The notes: generated by a model not told the origin, from the letters alone. 64,000 nt of DNA from Candidatus Heimdallarchaeota archaeon (GCA_019057815.1 JAHLWR010000001.1:210001-274000), one strand, 5' to 3'; positions 1 to 8,720 are shown, counted from the first letter of the stretch. Translations and numbers: made by a program.

Positions 1-2
1 CT

Positions 3-461
3 TATATCTCTTATAATAACGTAACAAATGTTCTTACAGTTAAAGTTAATATTACTATCTTCCCGGTAGCTTTTATTGATCAAATAATAGAAAGAGCTGA
101 AGTCAAAGCCTATCTTTATGACGATAATAAAGAATATGTACTTACTATTATCCTTGCCACCGTTGATTATTTCCAGTGGTTTGCTGAACATTATTGTACA
201 AAAAACACTTTATTACAAGGGAGATATTATACTCAGATTTATTTTATCTATGAAGGTTTAGAAGATAGTCCTCACTCTTTTCCTTCAAACAGAATATATC
301 TTTCGTATCATACTGAAGAGAGTTCATGGAGTTACTTATTTATTGATAAAATAGCAGTAACATTCTTTATTCATAATTTAGTTGTGAGGATGAAAAGAAG
401 AAAGATGAAAAAGGTAATTGGTGAAAAAAATGGTAGTTATGGAGGAAAAGAACAGTATTAG
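3..461 (+). CDS. C-terminal part of a membrane-anchored protein, cut by window edge
   Basis: The frame is open from the first bases to a TAG at 459-461, giving about 152 residues without a start. The visible part is rich in aromatic and beta-prone residues, like an extracytoplasmic domain. It ends with one moderately hydrophobic stretch (about residues 104-122) followed by a strongly basic tail (RMKRRKMKK). That layout fits a protein anchored in the membrane by its C-terminus with the tail in the cytoplasm. The last 32 nt overlap the next gene (start ATG 430), so the two are probably cotranscribed. I do not recognise the family. Confidence 0.6.
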   Translation, partial: YISYNNVTNVLTVKVNITIFPVAFIDQIIERAEVKAYLYDDNKEYVLTIILATVDYFQWFAEHYCTKNTLLQGRYYTQIYFIYEGLEDSPHSFPSNRIYLSYHTEESSWSYLFIDKIAVTFFIHNLVVRMKRRKMKKVIGEKNGSYGGKEQY

Positions 462-1449
462 AGATGCAGAGAGTTTCTTTGGAAAACATATCTGGATGAC
501 TATAATTTTGTTAATCATATTATATGATGCAATAGCACATCTAGTATATTATGGGTTGAGAAATGTAGAATATTTGGATGATAATTATTATATAATATTC
601 TTAATAAAATTCGCTCTTTTCGCATTACTGTTAATGATAATTGTACCTTATGTAATGAAAATACAAGGAAAAAACAGGGGATATAAGGAATTTCTGAAAG
701 ACATAAGGATAACAAAGATAAAACCTCTAATAAGAATAATAGGGTTAGGGATACTAACAGCTGGAGTGGTACTAGCGTGTGTACTTGTAACGTTACTGAT
801 ATCAGATCAGTTATACACTGTATCATTTGAATTAGATATAAAAGCTATACTTGGTTCAACATCAGCAATCTATACATCGTTGATACCTGGAATATGGGAA
901 GAAGTGTTGTTTAGAGGAATAATAATAACATTATTACTAAAAAAATACTCGGAAAAAGAGTCAATATTACTAAGCGCGTTATTGTTTGGTTTTTCCCATA
1001 ACTCTAATCTTATGAATTCTATCTATTATAGTGATTCAACTCTATTCTACCACGTGATAGGAGTGCAGTTTCAAGTAATATTCACTTTTTTCTGGGGAAT
1101 AATGTTTGGTTATCTATTTATAAAAACTAAAAGTTTAGTACCAGGAATGATATTGCATTACCTTTTCAATACCTTTAATGGAGTGTTTATTTTGCGTATA
1201 GAGGACCCTATATCATGGATATGGGTTGTTGGGGTTATATATGTCTATTTAGCGAAAGGGGTGGCAATGTTCTTTAATATAGGGATAATAAAAGTGATCT
1301 ATACTAAATTCCCTGAGAAAACAACTATTTCAACAGACGCGATGGGAGTAGAATACTGTCCAAATTGTGGAGAACAATCACAGAGAGAAGACAAGTTCTG
1401 TAAGAAGTGCGGAGTAATAATAAAAAATAATACTGGGGTCGAAAATTAA
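430..1449 (+). CDS. CPBP-family intramembrane metalloprotease with C-terminal zinc ribbon
   Basis: This is a polytopic membrane protein with the CPBP (CAAX protease and bacteriocin-processing, Abi) signature: EEVLFRG near residue 156, FGFSH about 30 residues later, and a third motif with HYLFN. In this family the paired Glu and the His residues bind the catalytic metal within the membrane. The C-terminus adds a soluble zinc ribbon, CPNCGEQS followed by CKKCG, which is not part of the core fold. Start ATG 430 is chosen because GGTGA lies exactly 5 nt upstream; TTG 418 is in frame but worse placed. The start lies inside the end of the previous gene. The substrate is unknown. Confidence 0.85.
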   Translation: MVVMEEKNSIRDAESFFGKHIWMTIILLIILYDAIAHLVYYGLRNVEYLDDNYYIIFLIKFALFALLLMIIVPYVMKIQGKNRGYKEFLKDIRITKIKPLIRIIGLGILTAGVVLACVLVTLLISDQLYTVSFELDIKAILGSTSAIYTSLIPGIWEEVLFRGIIITLLLKKYSEKESILLSALLFGFSHNSNLMNSIYYSDSTLFYHVIGVQFQVIFTFFWGIMFGYLFIKTKSLVPGMILHYLFNTFNGVFILRIEDPISWIWVVGVIYVYLAKGVAMFFNIGIIKVIYTKFPEKTTISTDAMGVEYCPNCGEQSQREDKFCKKCGVIIKNNTGVEN

Positions 1450-1500
1450 CAATTTGCATGTTTTCGACAAAATAATTCTTAAAACTCATTTTGTCTCTAT

Positions 1501-1923
1501 TTAGTAATCATAAACTGTCAATGATTCTATTGGAAAAAATATATTACCTAAATCTCCAAAATTCCCCATATGTTTTCCATCAATCCTTGCATCGTGAGCT
1601 TGAGCACAATCTTCTATAATTTTAAGGTTATAATCTTCAGCTATATCTTGTATTGCTTTCATATCACAAGGGTTACCAAAAATATGTACTGGCATTATAG
1701 CTTTTGTTTTGTTAGTAATTTTCTCTTCAAGTTTTTCAGGATCAATATTGTACGTTTCTGGATTAATGTCTGCAAAAATTGGTATTGCACCATTGAAGAA
1801 AATAACATTTGAGGACGCAATAAACGTAAAAGGAGTTGTTATTACCTCATCCTTAGGACCTATATCTAAAGCTGTAATAGCCATATGTAATGAACATGTT
1901 CCGTTTACAGCTGTTACAAGGAT
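1501..1923 (-). pseudogene. DegT/DnrJ/EryC1/StrS aminotransferase, N-terminal remnant
   Basis: Read on the minus strand, this encodes a typical DegT-family large-domain segment: VNGTCSLHMAITALDIG, then DEVITTPFTF, then EDCAQAHDA and GNFGDLGN. Homology begins before the first ATG (1884) and runs back to about 1920, where it meets an in-frame stop (1924-1926), so the protein N-terminus is missing. The 3' side ends just before the catalytic Lys segment expected after the FGD motif. It is therefore a broken gene. The matching C-terminal piece lies immediately next to it on the opposite strand. Confidence 0.75.
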
Positions 1924-2100
1924 TTATCTAATTGGCATATGTCACGAGTTATCAATTATCCTGATTATAGTAAGGTTTCTTGTCCCAATTCTGAATACAC
2001 TGCCCGTAACCATTTTGAAATTCCAATGGTTTCTACTTTAACCGATGAAAAAATTCAATACATTGTTCAAACGCTTAAAGGATTTTTTAAAAATGCCTAG
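1894..2100 (+). pseudogene. DegT-family aminotransferase, C-terminal remnant, inverted relative to its N-terminal part
   Basis: In plus frame 1, from about 1921 to the TAG at 2098-2100, the translation reads like the C-terminal end of a DegT aminotransferase: SCPNSEYTARNHFEIPM, then TDEKIQYIVQTLKGFF. No start codon or N-terminal domain precedes it. The remnant abuts the minus-strand N-terminal fragment near 1920. This suggests one ancestral gene in which the middle (including the PLP lysine) was lost and part was inverted. Confidence 0.65.
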
Positions 2101-2182
2101 AATAATTTCAAATATTTTTCTTTTTATTTTCTATCGCTTCTTTTCCGAAAACCTTTTTTGGTTATAGTTTAAGGAATGTATA

Positions 2183-3112
2183 ATGAATAGTTCAGACTCT
2201 GAGGAATTTACTTTGTATTTATCTTTGTTTGAAGTGAATGAAGCTGACCATGTTGAGTTTTCAGTTTCTTATGCAGGAGAAAGTAACGAAACTGATAGAT
2301 TGCTTCTCATAGGAACTAATAATAATCTAAAATCAGACATATCCCAAGCTAAGCTTTTTGAGGTTAAAGAGCAATCTGGCCAGTATTTGTACACTATAAC
2401 ATTTCCAATATGGGAAGAAGGTACTTTCCAAGCAGTTATCCAAAGAGAGGGAAAATACATTTATGAACCCGGTGAAGCTCATACTCTATCTTTTAGAGCA
2501 AAATCAATCTTTCTAGATTTAAGAAAAATCTACCACCTCTCTAAAAAACCAGTTCGAGCAATAATTGAAGAAATTGAACCTGAAATCGTAGAGGAATTAC
2601 TTGAAGCTCAAGCTGAGAGTGTTGAAGAAATAAAAGAAGAGATTGTTGAAGAAGAAAAGTTGCCTGTTGCATATGATGAAAAAAACATGTTAAGTCTTAA
2701 ACCAAAAGAATTTCATGACTTTACTCCCGAATTGAAGACAAGGATTCTGCAACTTCTAGACTACCTTACAAACCAGAAAAGTAAACAATTGATTCTGGAT
2801 CCAGTAATACTTCCAGATATTGCGAGATCATTAAAACAGTGCATCGCTGAAGAATTACGATTTTCTATATATGAAGCTTGTTTCCCTCTGGTTATACTTA
2901 TTGAGAAAGCACTAATGTTATTCGTGTTAATTCAAAAAGAAACACCTAGTGAAGAGAATATTAAGAAATACAAAACCGAAGTAGCAGAAAAAGCTGAAGA
3001 ATTCAAAGATAAGATAAAAAATATGGAATTCAAAAAGTCAATTGAATTAATTAAGAGAGAATACGATGATGATGTTCATACTCTTAAAATGCTGCTCATA
3101 AAAGAGTTCTAG
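2183..3112 (+). CDS. Hypothetical two-domain protein (beta-rich N-terminus, helical C-terminus)
   Basis: I do not recognise this family. Residues 1 to about 110 look like a beta-sandwich: alternating hydrophobics, a WEEGTFQAVI segment, and no signal peptide. An acidic, Glu-rich helical linker follows (about 125-160). The last 130 residues are helical and end in a charged coiled coil. ATG 2183 has AAGGA 7 nt upstream. It stands alone between the DegT remnant and a convergent gene, with no operon partner. The lack of transmembrane segments suggests a cytosolic, possibly ligand- or carbohydrate-binding role, but that is speculation. Confidence 0.7.
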   Translation: MNSSDSEEFTLYLSLFEVNEADHVEFSVSYAGESNETDRLLLIGTNNNLKSDISQAKLFEVKEQSGQYLYTITFPIWEEGTFQAVIQREGKYIYEPGEAHTLSFRAKSIFLDLRKIYHLSKKPVRAIIEEIEPEIVEELLEAQAESVEEIKEEIVEEEKLPVAYDEKNMLSLKPKEFHDFTPELKTRILQLLDYLTNQKSKQLILDPVILPDIARSLKQCIAEELRFSIYEACFPLVILIEKALMLFVLIQKETPSEENIKKYKTEVAEKAEEFKDKIKNMEFKKSIELIKREYDDDVHTLKMLLIKEF

Positions 3113-3135
3113 AAAAGTTGACCAATAATTGTAAT

Positions 3136-4254
3136 TTAAACAGTTGTCAAGACTATTTTCTTTAGCTTATATTGATGAAATCCTACTATCACCTTTACAA
3201 AACCATTTTTGATGTCAGATATAGTCACTTGTTCATTTAAATCCAATTGCAAAGCATCAATGGTTTCTAGTTTTGTTTCTGTAGAAATAATGATGATTTG
3301 CAAGGACTTGATGTTTTTTAGAATGTGCGCACTTATTTGTTGATTACCTCTACCAAAAATAAAACCTGTTCCCCCTATTGGAGTCAATACGATTTTAACA
3401 TCTTGTCCTTCTATAATCTCAAAAAGTAGGTTCTCATCTACATCTTTGTGAGTCAACTTACCATCAGTTAATACATCGACTCCCAGTAGAGTTTTTTCTA
3501 TTTCCAACTCTTTCATTACATGGAAAATAGTACTTCCAGTGCCTAAAAGAACTATTCCTTCATTAATTTTATGCACTTCTTCTAGTTCTAAACTTATTGA
3601 AAAGAAGCTATCCATTGAATCACTCGATGAAGAAACTTTTCCTCCTTGTATTAAGCCAGGTTTCTGAGGAACTATGGATTGACCAAAAAGGGTTGCATGA
3701 ACTTTGTTTTCTCTAAACAGTTTCTCATCAACGTCCATTATATCTTCTGGAGCAAAGTCTACATCTTCTTTAACCATTGCTTCAATTATATCACCAAAGT
3801 CGGAGGGGCGATACAAGAAGCAACCACTGAACATTTTAACTCCTGAAGGGATTCCAAGGATGGGTATTTTGTCGCTAATAATTGATGCAACGTCTCTTGC
3901 GGTACCATCACCACCTACAAAAACGATTAAGTCGACTTTTTCTTGAATGAAAGCAGTACAAGCGTTTTTAGTATCTTGAGCGGTAGTAATAGACTTTGAT
4001 GGAGTATATTCAAGATGTTTTTCAAAAGGTAGAGAGGATAAAAGTTCTTCTCCCATTGGATCAGCACAGATGTAAAAAGCGAGAGGAAGAGAGGAAGATA
4101 AAGAAGATAAAGCTGTTTTCACTCTTTCAAAAGCATGGCTTTCACCTTTCTCAAAAAAATCCCATGCAGAATCAAAAGAATCTGTACCTTTCCATGCTCT
4201 TTTTCCACCTAATCCAGCAATTGGGTTCACAATAAAACCAATTTTAAGTGACAC
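3136..4254 (-). CDS. ATP-NAD kinase family protein (COG3199 type)
   Basis: The N-terminus has the NAD-kinase/diacylglycerol-kinase fold start (IGFIVNPIAGLGG), and the nucleotide-binding motif VGGDGTARDV lies near residue 117. At 372 residues it is longer than classical NAD kinase and fits COG3199, whose substrates are poorly defined (NAD or a polyprenol/lipid-like acceptor). Later motifs include GVDVLTDGKL and PIGGTGFIFGRG. The start is GTG 4254 with no Shine-Dalgarno. An AT-rich TATA-like element about 30 nt upstream suggests a leaderless message. It converges with the preceding gene. Confidence 0.85.
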   Translation of the reverse strand: MSLKIGFIVNPIAGLGGKRAWKGTDSFDSAWDFFEKGESHAFERVKTALSSLSSSLPLAFYICADPMGEELLSSLPFEKHLEYTPSKSITTAQDTKNACTAFIQEKVDLIVFVGGDGTARDVASIISDKIPILGIPSGVKMFSGCFLYRPSDFGDIIEAMVKEDVDFAPEDIMDVDEKLFRENKVHATLFGQSIVPQKPGLIQGGKVSSSSDSMDSFFSISLELEEVHKINEGIVLLGTGSTIFHVMKELEIEKTLLGVDVLTDGKLTHKDVDENLLFEIIEGQDVKIVLTPIGGTGFIFGRGNQQISAHILKNIKSLQIIIISTETKLETIDALQLDLNEQVTISDIKNGFVKVIVGFHQYKLKKIVLTTV

Positions 4255-4309
4255 GTTTAATAGACAAAAATTTGTGTTAAATTAAACTTTGGTTTAGACC
4301 ACGAAAAGA

Positions 4310-4681
4310 TTAATTTTTTTTGGAAAGAGGAAAATATAAATCTAATATTCTAGAAAAAGAAAGTTTTTTCCCTGCACGTTTTTCTACTACCTTTTTGTGG
4401 AGTAAATATGTTACAATGAACATTACAACGATTATCACATATCCTAATAGGCTTAGATACGGAGACAAAGCTAATTTTTCTGCTTGAGCATCAATGAAGA
4501 AAACAGGATAAGCGAACATGCTAATGAGCCATATTAAACCCCAGATGCTAAAATTTATCATTATATTTCTAAAACTCCAGTCTCCATGAATAGTTGTAAA
4601 CAATAGAGTTTCTAAAAGAGCTGTTATCATATAGGCTGTTCCATAAAAGAGAAGAATCTCTCGTTTTCTGAAGTTGGTCAC
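4310..4681 (-). CDS. Small hypothetical membrane protein
   Basis: This is 123 residues from GTG 4681. Three or four hydrophobic segments are visible (near residues 9-30, 40-65 and 75-98), with charged loops and a basic C-terminal tail. It has no recognised motif. It lies upstream of the NAD-kinase-like gene on the same strand with a 55-nt gap, so cotranscription is possible. The function is unknown. Confidence 0.55.
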   Translation of the reverse strand: MTNFRKREILLFYGTAYMITALLETLLFTTIHGDWSFRNIMINFSIWGLIWLISMFAYPVFFIDAQAEKLALSPYLSLLGYVIIVVMFIVTYLLHKKVVEKRAGKKLSFSRILDLYFPLSKKN

Positions 4682-5012
4682 AAACTAGGGAAAGCTATAA
4701 GTGTTTTAAGTTTAACGTATAAGCAGAATTTTCTAATTTGGAGATTATTTTTTCATTCAAGAAACTAAACAAGAATAAAGGAAAAGGTATAAATATCTAA
4801 ATAACCATATATTAAGTACAAAACAAAAGTAGTTAGGCTTAAAAATAGTAGGAAAGGGGTTTTCTACTGTTTCTATGTTTAAAATACTGTGAAATAGCGT
4901 AAGCGAGTGCTATTGAATAAAGCAAAAATTTATAAAGACACAAGTAACGAACAGAACCGCAACCAGGAATCATCAGTAGATAACGCTTACAAAGAATAAT
5001 CTATTAACCTGA
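4682..5012. other. Intergenic region with divergent promoters and two small hairpins
   Basis: No convincing gene is present in these 331 nt. AT-rich TATA-like stretches occur at about 4786-4805 and 4927-4935 (TTTATAAAG), the latter fitting a promoter for the winged-helix gene. Two inverted repeats are visible: GTAGGAAA with TTTTCTAC around 4848-4867, and ATAGC with GCTAT around 4894-4913. These could belong to a small RNA or to a 5' leader, but I see no box C/D or tRNA features. Confidence 0.4.
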
Positions 5013-5030
5013 ATGACAAAGGTGAACAAT

Positions 5031-5300
5031 ATGAAAAGAAGAAAATTGCCAAGAGGCGGAGAAGATATAATCAAGGTCTTAGATAAGATAGGTGCTATGA
5101 CGCAAAAAGATATCCTGACCTCCGTCAAACAACCAGAAAGAACAATAAGATACGGAATAAGAAGGCTACTAGAGAAAGGTATCCTCAAAAAAATGTCTAA
5201 TCTTAGTGATATGCGTAGCGTTTATTATTATCTTGCTCCTGAATTACGAAATACTTTCGAATTCCTCAACAATAAAGAAAAAGCAACACAATCTGCATAA
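5031..5300 (+). CDS. Small winged-helix DNA-binding regulator
   Basis: The 89-residue protein contains a winged helix-turn-helix: the segment MTQKDILTSVKQPERTIRYG looks like helix-turn-recognition helix, followed by LLEKGILKKM and an aromatic wing (SVYYYLAP). The basic N-terminus (MKRRKLPRGG) may extend DNA contacts. ATG 5031 is preferred over ATG 5013 because GGTGA lies 5 nt before it. It has no sensor domain, so it is probably a one-domain MarR/ArsR-like regulator. It stands alone, followed by a T-rich stretch. Confidence 0.8.
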   Translation: MKRRKLPRGGEDIIKVLDKIGAMTQKDILTSVKQPERTIRYGIRRLLEKGILKKMSNLSDMRSVYYYLAPELRNTFEFLNNKEKATQSA

Positions 5301-5335
5301 TTAAGTTTTAATTAGAGTTTTTTATTGGGACGGAG

Positions 5336-5390
5336 AAGGAAGTTTTTTTCCCCTTATTTTTCTTTTCTTTTTCTTTTTCTTTTTTTAGAT
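5336..5390 (+). terminator. T-rich terminator-like stretch
   Basis: Several runs of 5-7 T residues follow the winged-helix gene. Archaeal intrinsic termination uses such U-tracts without needing a hairpin. The opposite strand's 81-codon open frame here is low-complexity Lys/Glu-rich sequence produced by the same tract. Confidence 0.45.
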
Positions 5391-5544
5391 TATCATTGTG
5401 AGGAAGAGGAATAATAAGTGCTAAGAGAATAAATGTAAATAGTTTACTATGAAGAATGTTAACCAAAATAAAGTCAAAATTGCACATTCTTACCTGAACA
5501 AAATGCAAAGATATATTAAGTTTTAAAATATTATTAAATTCATA

Positions 5545-5865
5545 ATGACACACATAAAACCCATGTCAAACATATTAAATTTACACAATGTTATCACCTG
5601 GATGAAAACAATATTCTTAGCTTTTGAATCAGGAAAAATTGATAAAAAAAGCGTTGCAAGTAAAACTAAAATAACTTTAGCTCTACTTCACAAATTTATT
5701 CCTGAAAAAAATGAGAGAGAGAATTATGACCTAATCCTTGATTTGTGTGTCTCACTTTCAACAATAAATCGATCTCAAGGGAATTTCGAGAAATTCTATT
5801 TACAAAGTCTGAAAGTAAATTTAGAGGAAATAGAAAAATCTTTGCTAGTTGAGAAAAATGAGTAG
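5545..5865 (+). CDS. Hypothetical helical protein translationally coupled to the Ras-like GTPase
   Basis: The 106 residues are predicted mostly helical, with no membrane segment and no recognised motif. A TATA-like element (ATATATTAAG near 5510) lies about 30 nt before ATG 5545, which suggests a leaderless transcript. Its last 8 nt overlap the ATG of the downstream GTPase, so the two proteins are likely made together. The pairing makes it a candidate regulator, effector or partner of the GTPase, by context only. Confidence 0.6.
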   Translation: MTHIKPMSNILNLHNVITWMKTIFLAFESGKIDKKSVASKTKITLALLHKFIPEKNERENYDLILDLCVSLSTINRSQGNFEKFYLQSLKVNLEEIEKSLLVEKNE

Positions 5866-6382
5866 AATCCAACCTGATTATAATTTCAAAATTTTGCTAT
5901 TGGGTGATGCTGCAGTAGGTAAGACATCTTTAGTTCAAAAGTTTGTCCATGATAAATTCGCTGAGTCTTATTTGATGACCATTGGTATGGAGCCTAGTGA
6001 GCGATTCGTCACCTTAAAGAATGGGACAATAGTTGCTCTCTCAATTTGGGATCTTGCGGGTCAAGAGCGCTTTAGATTTATTAGACACACGTTTTATCGA
6101 GGGGCAAAAGCAGCTCTATTAGTATTCGATTTAACACGTGATTCTACTCTAAAAAATGCTAAAAAATGGTATCAAGAATTTATTGATAATTGTGGAAAAG
6201 AAACACATACTCTTTTGATTGGTAATAAAAACGATTTACAAAATAAGATTGCTGTTTCAGATGATGAATGTCAAAAAATGAATAGTTATATTAAAAGTTA
6301 TGATTTTATAAGAACTAGCGCTTTAACAGGGGAACATGTAGAAGATGCTTTTACGAAACTAGCAGGATTACTTGTTAAGTAA
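5858..6382 (+). CDS. Ras/Rab-like small GTPase
   Basis: All five G motifs are present: GDAAVGKTS (P-loop), a switch-I Thr in LMTIG, WDLAGQERF (switch II with the catalytic Gln), GNKNDL (guanine specificity) and TSAL. The QERFRFIRHTFYRGA stretch resembles Rab/Arf-like eukaryotic families. The 174-residue protein ends right after the last helix and has no C-terminal Cys, so prenyl anchoring as in Rab/Ras is not expected. ATG 5858 overlaps the end of the upstream small gene. Asgard genomes carry many such GTPases; which process this one controls cannot be told. Confidence 0.93.
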   Translation: MSRIQPDYNFKILLLGDAAVGKTSLVQKFVHDKFAESYLMTIGMEPSERFVTLKNGTIVALSIWDLAGQERFRFIRHTFYRGAKAALLVFDLTRDSTLKNAKKWYQEFIDNCGKETHTLLIGNKNDLQNKIAVSDDECQKMNSYIKSYDFIRTSALTGEHVEDAFTKLAGLLVK

Positions 6383-6404
6383 AAATAAAAAGCTTTATTT
6401 GTCT

Positions 6405-7160
6405 TTATTTGTCTTTTTTATTTTTCTCTTCCTCACCTAAATCACTGTCATCAAAAAGTAGCACACTATCTAATACATCATCTAGTGCTGGTCGCTCTGG
6501 AGGTGCTAAGAGTTCTTTGTCAACTGTTTCATTTATTGCTAAATCTAAGGAAGCGAGATTAGCTCTTTTATCAGAATATTTTCCTCTAGTTCTTACGCCT
6601 GTTGTTTCTAATCTACCTACTATAGATTTTAGTGAGGTTATTTCATTTTTCAAGTCATTAATCGATACTAATCCATCTAATTTTTCTAGAACTTGGTCGA
6701 ATTTGGCATCTCTTACTCCCTCTTCTTCTGATAAAGATTCTTTTTTCTCTTTATCTTCTTCTACAACTGGAATAATTTTTGCTACTGTACTTTTCTCTTT
6801 TGTTTCTTCAATAAAACTCTTCAATTTATCTAATAACGCATCAAATTTAGCTAAATCCTTTTGTGTTCTTTGTTCAAACTTTTTACCATTTTCAGTAATT
6901 TTGGAAATCTTACCACTAGTTATCGGTGTACTAATTTGATGAGTTTTTCTCCTAAAAATCGGGGTACTGAAAGAAGGTTTAACGCTTATTTCCTCTAACG
7001 TGCCCCACTGTTCTCTGTGATGTGATTTTATAGCCTCCAAAATAGCTTCTTCAGGGTTACCATATTCAACAATGAGATCCTCTAGCATGTCCCAATATTC
7101 AAGCGGAATCGGCACTTCAATAATTCGAGCGAATTTTTGCTTTCTGGGTTCTTCATACAT
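6405..7160 (-). CDS. Hypothetical coiled-coil protein with ribbon-helix-helix-like N-terminus
   Basis: Residues about 13-45 (RIIEVPIPLEYWDMLEDL and AILEAIKSHHREQW) resemble a beta strand plus two helices, as in ribbon-helix-helix DNA-binding dimers, though this is a weak resemblance. The rest is charged, with two coiled-coil stretches (about 95-130 and 150-180), a basic loop (RTRGKYSDKR) and an acidic tail ending in Lys-rich residues. ATG 7160 has GAGGA upstream. It converges with the GTPase gene. Confidence 0.65.
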   Translation of the reverse strand: MYEEPRKQKFARIIEVPIPLEYWDMLEDLIVEYGNPEEAILEAIKSHHREQWGTLEEISVKPSFSTPIFRRKTHQISTPITSGKISKITENGKKFEQRTQKDLAKFDALLDKLKSFIEETKEKSTVAKIIPVVEEDKEKKESLSEEEGVRDAKFDQVLEKLDGLVSINDLKNEITSLKSIVGRLETTGVRTRGKYSDKRANLASLDLAINETVDKELLAPPERPALDDVLDSVLLFDDSDLGEEEKNKKDK

Positions 7161-7409
7161 AAGTCATTCCTCACATTTGGCTATTTTTAACTATGATAAT
7201 CTTTTTGTACAAAACGTTATTAGGTTTTTGTTCTAGATAAAGAAAGAGGAATGAAGAGTCCTCAACAGCTTCATGAATAATCTATTCAACTAATTCAACC
7301 AGTTTTTCCTATTAAAACCTAATAAGAACAGACACATTAAAGTTTTACTAAGTTGTTGAAAGAAGCATAAAATTAAAAACTACTTGAAATACACAGAATT
7401 GATATAAAA

Positions 7410-8114
7410 ATGACTGATACTGAAAAAACTATTTTTGCGTGCTTTGCACATCCAGATGACGAACTTGGATGTATTGGAACATTAACAAAACATGCAGAAA
7501 AAGGTGATAGAGTCGTTCTTGGTTTTACAACTTCTGGTGAGATGGCTTCATTTTTTGAAACTATGAGCTTTTCTGAAATTAAAAAAACTAGAGAGGAACA
7601 AGGGAAAGTAGTAGGAGAAATAGTAGATTGTGAAATCAAATATCTAGGTTATGGTGATACTTCAGTTATTCCATCCCGAGAAAATGCTCTTAAAATGGCT
7701 AAAGTTATTGCGGATATAAAACCAGATGCTATCATTGCATGGGGACAAAACAATAGACATCCTGATCATCGTGGAACAACTCAACTTCTCTATGATGGGA
7801 TGACATTCGCACGAATTCCTCGTTTAACATCTCCTGTTTTACCCCACCGACCAACTTTCCATTTACCTATGTTCATGTATTACGAACCTAATTCTCCATT
7901 AAGAACTTGTTACATCAATGTATCAAATCAATATGAAAAAATAGAAAAAGCATTCAATCTCTATTCTGATTTTTATGGTTGGACAACATCTGATTGGCTT
8001 TATGTAAGAAGAAGAAATGATGGGATGTCTTGTGGAGTCAAATATGCTGAGAAATTCAATGTTCTAAGCCGTTTTTTCCCAGTTGATCAGTATTTACCTT
8101 TAAACAACAAATAG
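7410..8114 (+). CDS. PIG-L/LmbE-family zinc deacetylase
   Basis: The N-terminal motif AHPDDELG (residues 13-20) is the zinc-binding and catalytic signature of the LmbE/PIG-L family, and a downstream HPDHRGT supplies the third metal ligand. Members remove an N-acetyl group from GlcNAc-linked substrates: GlcNAc-PI, the bacillithiol or mycothiol precursors, or chitobiose in archaea. Its 234 residues match the family size. No partner glycosyltransferase or thiol-pathway gene is adjacent, so the substrate is open. Confidence 0.88.
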   Translation: MTDTEKTIFACFAHPDDELGCIGTLTKHAEKGDRVVLGFTTSGEMASFFETMSFSEIKKTREEQGKVVGEIVDCEIKYLGYGDTSVIPSRENALKMAKVIADIKPDAIIAWGQNNRHPDHRGTTQLLYDGMTFARIPRLTSPVLPHRPTFHLPMFMYYEPNSPLRTCYINVSNQYEKIEKAFNLYSDFYGWTTSDWLYVRRRNDGMSCGVKYAEKFNVLSRFFPVDQYLPLNNK

Positions 8115-8209
8115 CTGTTCTTTCTCATTATTAGTCTTTCATTCATCTCTAATTATTTTGATTTTTACATGTAATTGAAAAATATCCTTAAAAAGTGTAG
8201 AAAAAGAGA

Positions 8210-8626
8210 ATGGATGTAGGAAGTAACACAATGACAATGGATGATGAATTAAAAAGAATCAAAGAAAGAAAGGCAGAAGAGCTTAAGAGATTATCTCAGC
8301 TAAGACAAGAAAGAATGGAAAATCTGAAAAAAGCTGAAGAAGCTCCAAAAAGCGTAACAGAAGAGGATAAAATGAATGTTATGAACTACTTCCTAACCGC
8401 CGAAGCTTATGAATACTGGAAGGTTTTATACGATACTCAAAATAAAAAAGAAACAGCAGAAACAATTTTTATCAATGTTCTTTATCTTGTAAAGATTGGT
8501 TATATGGAAGGAAGGCAAATATCAAGGTTAGGTATCAAAAAATTGGAAAGAAAAATAGATAATATTCCTTCTACTTTAACAATCAAAAGAAAAGGAGAAA
8601 AAAAAAGAATTCAAAAGGAACTCTAA
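8210..8626 (+). CDS. PDCD5/TFAR19-family DNA-binding-like protein
   Basis: The architecture matches archaeal PDCD5: an N-terminal charged helix starting DDELKRIKERK, a helical core beginning with LTAEAYEYWK (compare LTPEAR in the family), a segment QISRLGIKKLERKI, and the terminal basic stretch TIKRKGEKKR. Several in-frame ATGs exist (8210, 8231, 8237). ATG 8210 sits about 25 nt from an AT-rich element and may be leaderless, while ATG 8237 would give the usual family N-terminus. It precedes the ubiquitin gene by about 95 nt. Confidence 0.65.
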   Translation: MDVGSNTMTMDDELKRIKERKAEELKRLSQLRQERMENLKKAEEAPKSVTEEDKMNVMNYFLTAEAYEYWKVLYDTQNKKETAETIFINVLYLVKIGYMEGRQISRLGIKKLERKIDNIPSTLTIKRKGEKKRIQKEL

Positions 8627-8720
8627 TTTCAACACTTTTGCATAATGAATGCTAGTTTATTTACCAACATTTAAATGCGATGATTGATATATTCAAGATG
8701 AACTAGAAGGTGAAGTTAGA

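Noticed and set aside
5308-5553. 81-codon minus-strand frame with Lys/Glu-rich stretch
   Set aside because: It is produced by a T-rich terminator tract and overlaps a better supported gene start.
6409-6939. 176-codon plus-strand Ser-rich frame opposite the coiled-coil gene
   Set aside because: It is a mirror of the Lys/Glu-rich minus-strand gene; the minus-strand gene has a ribosome binding site and normal composition.
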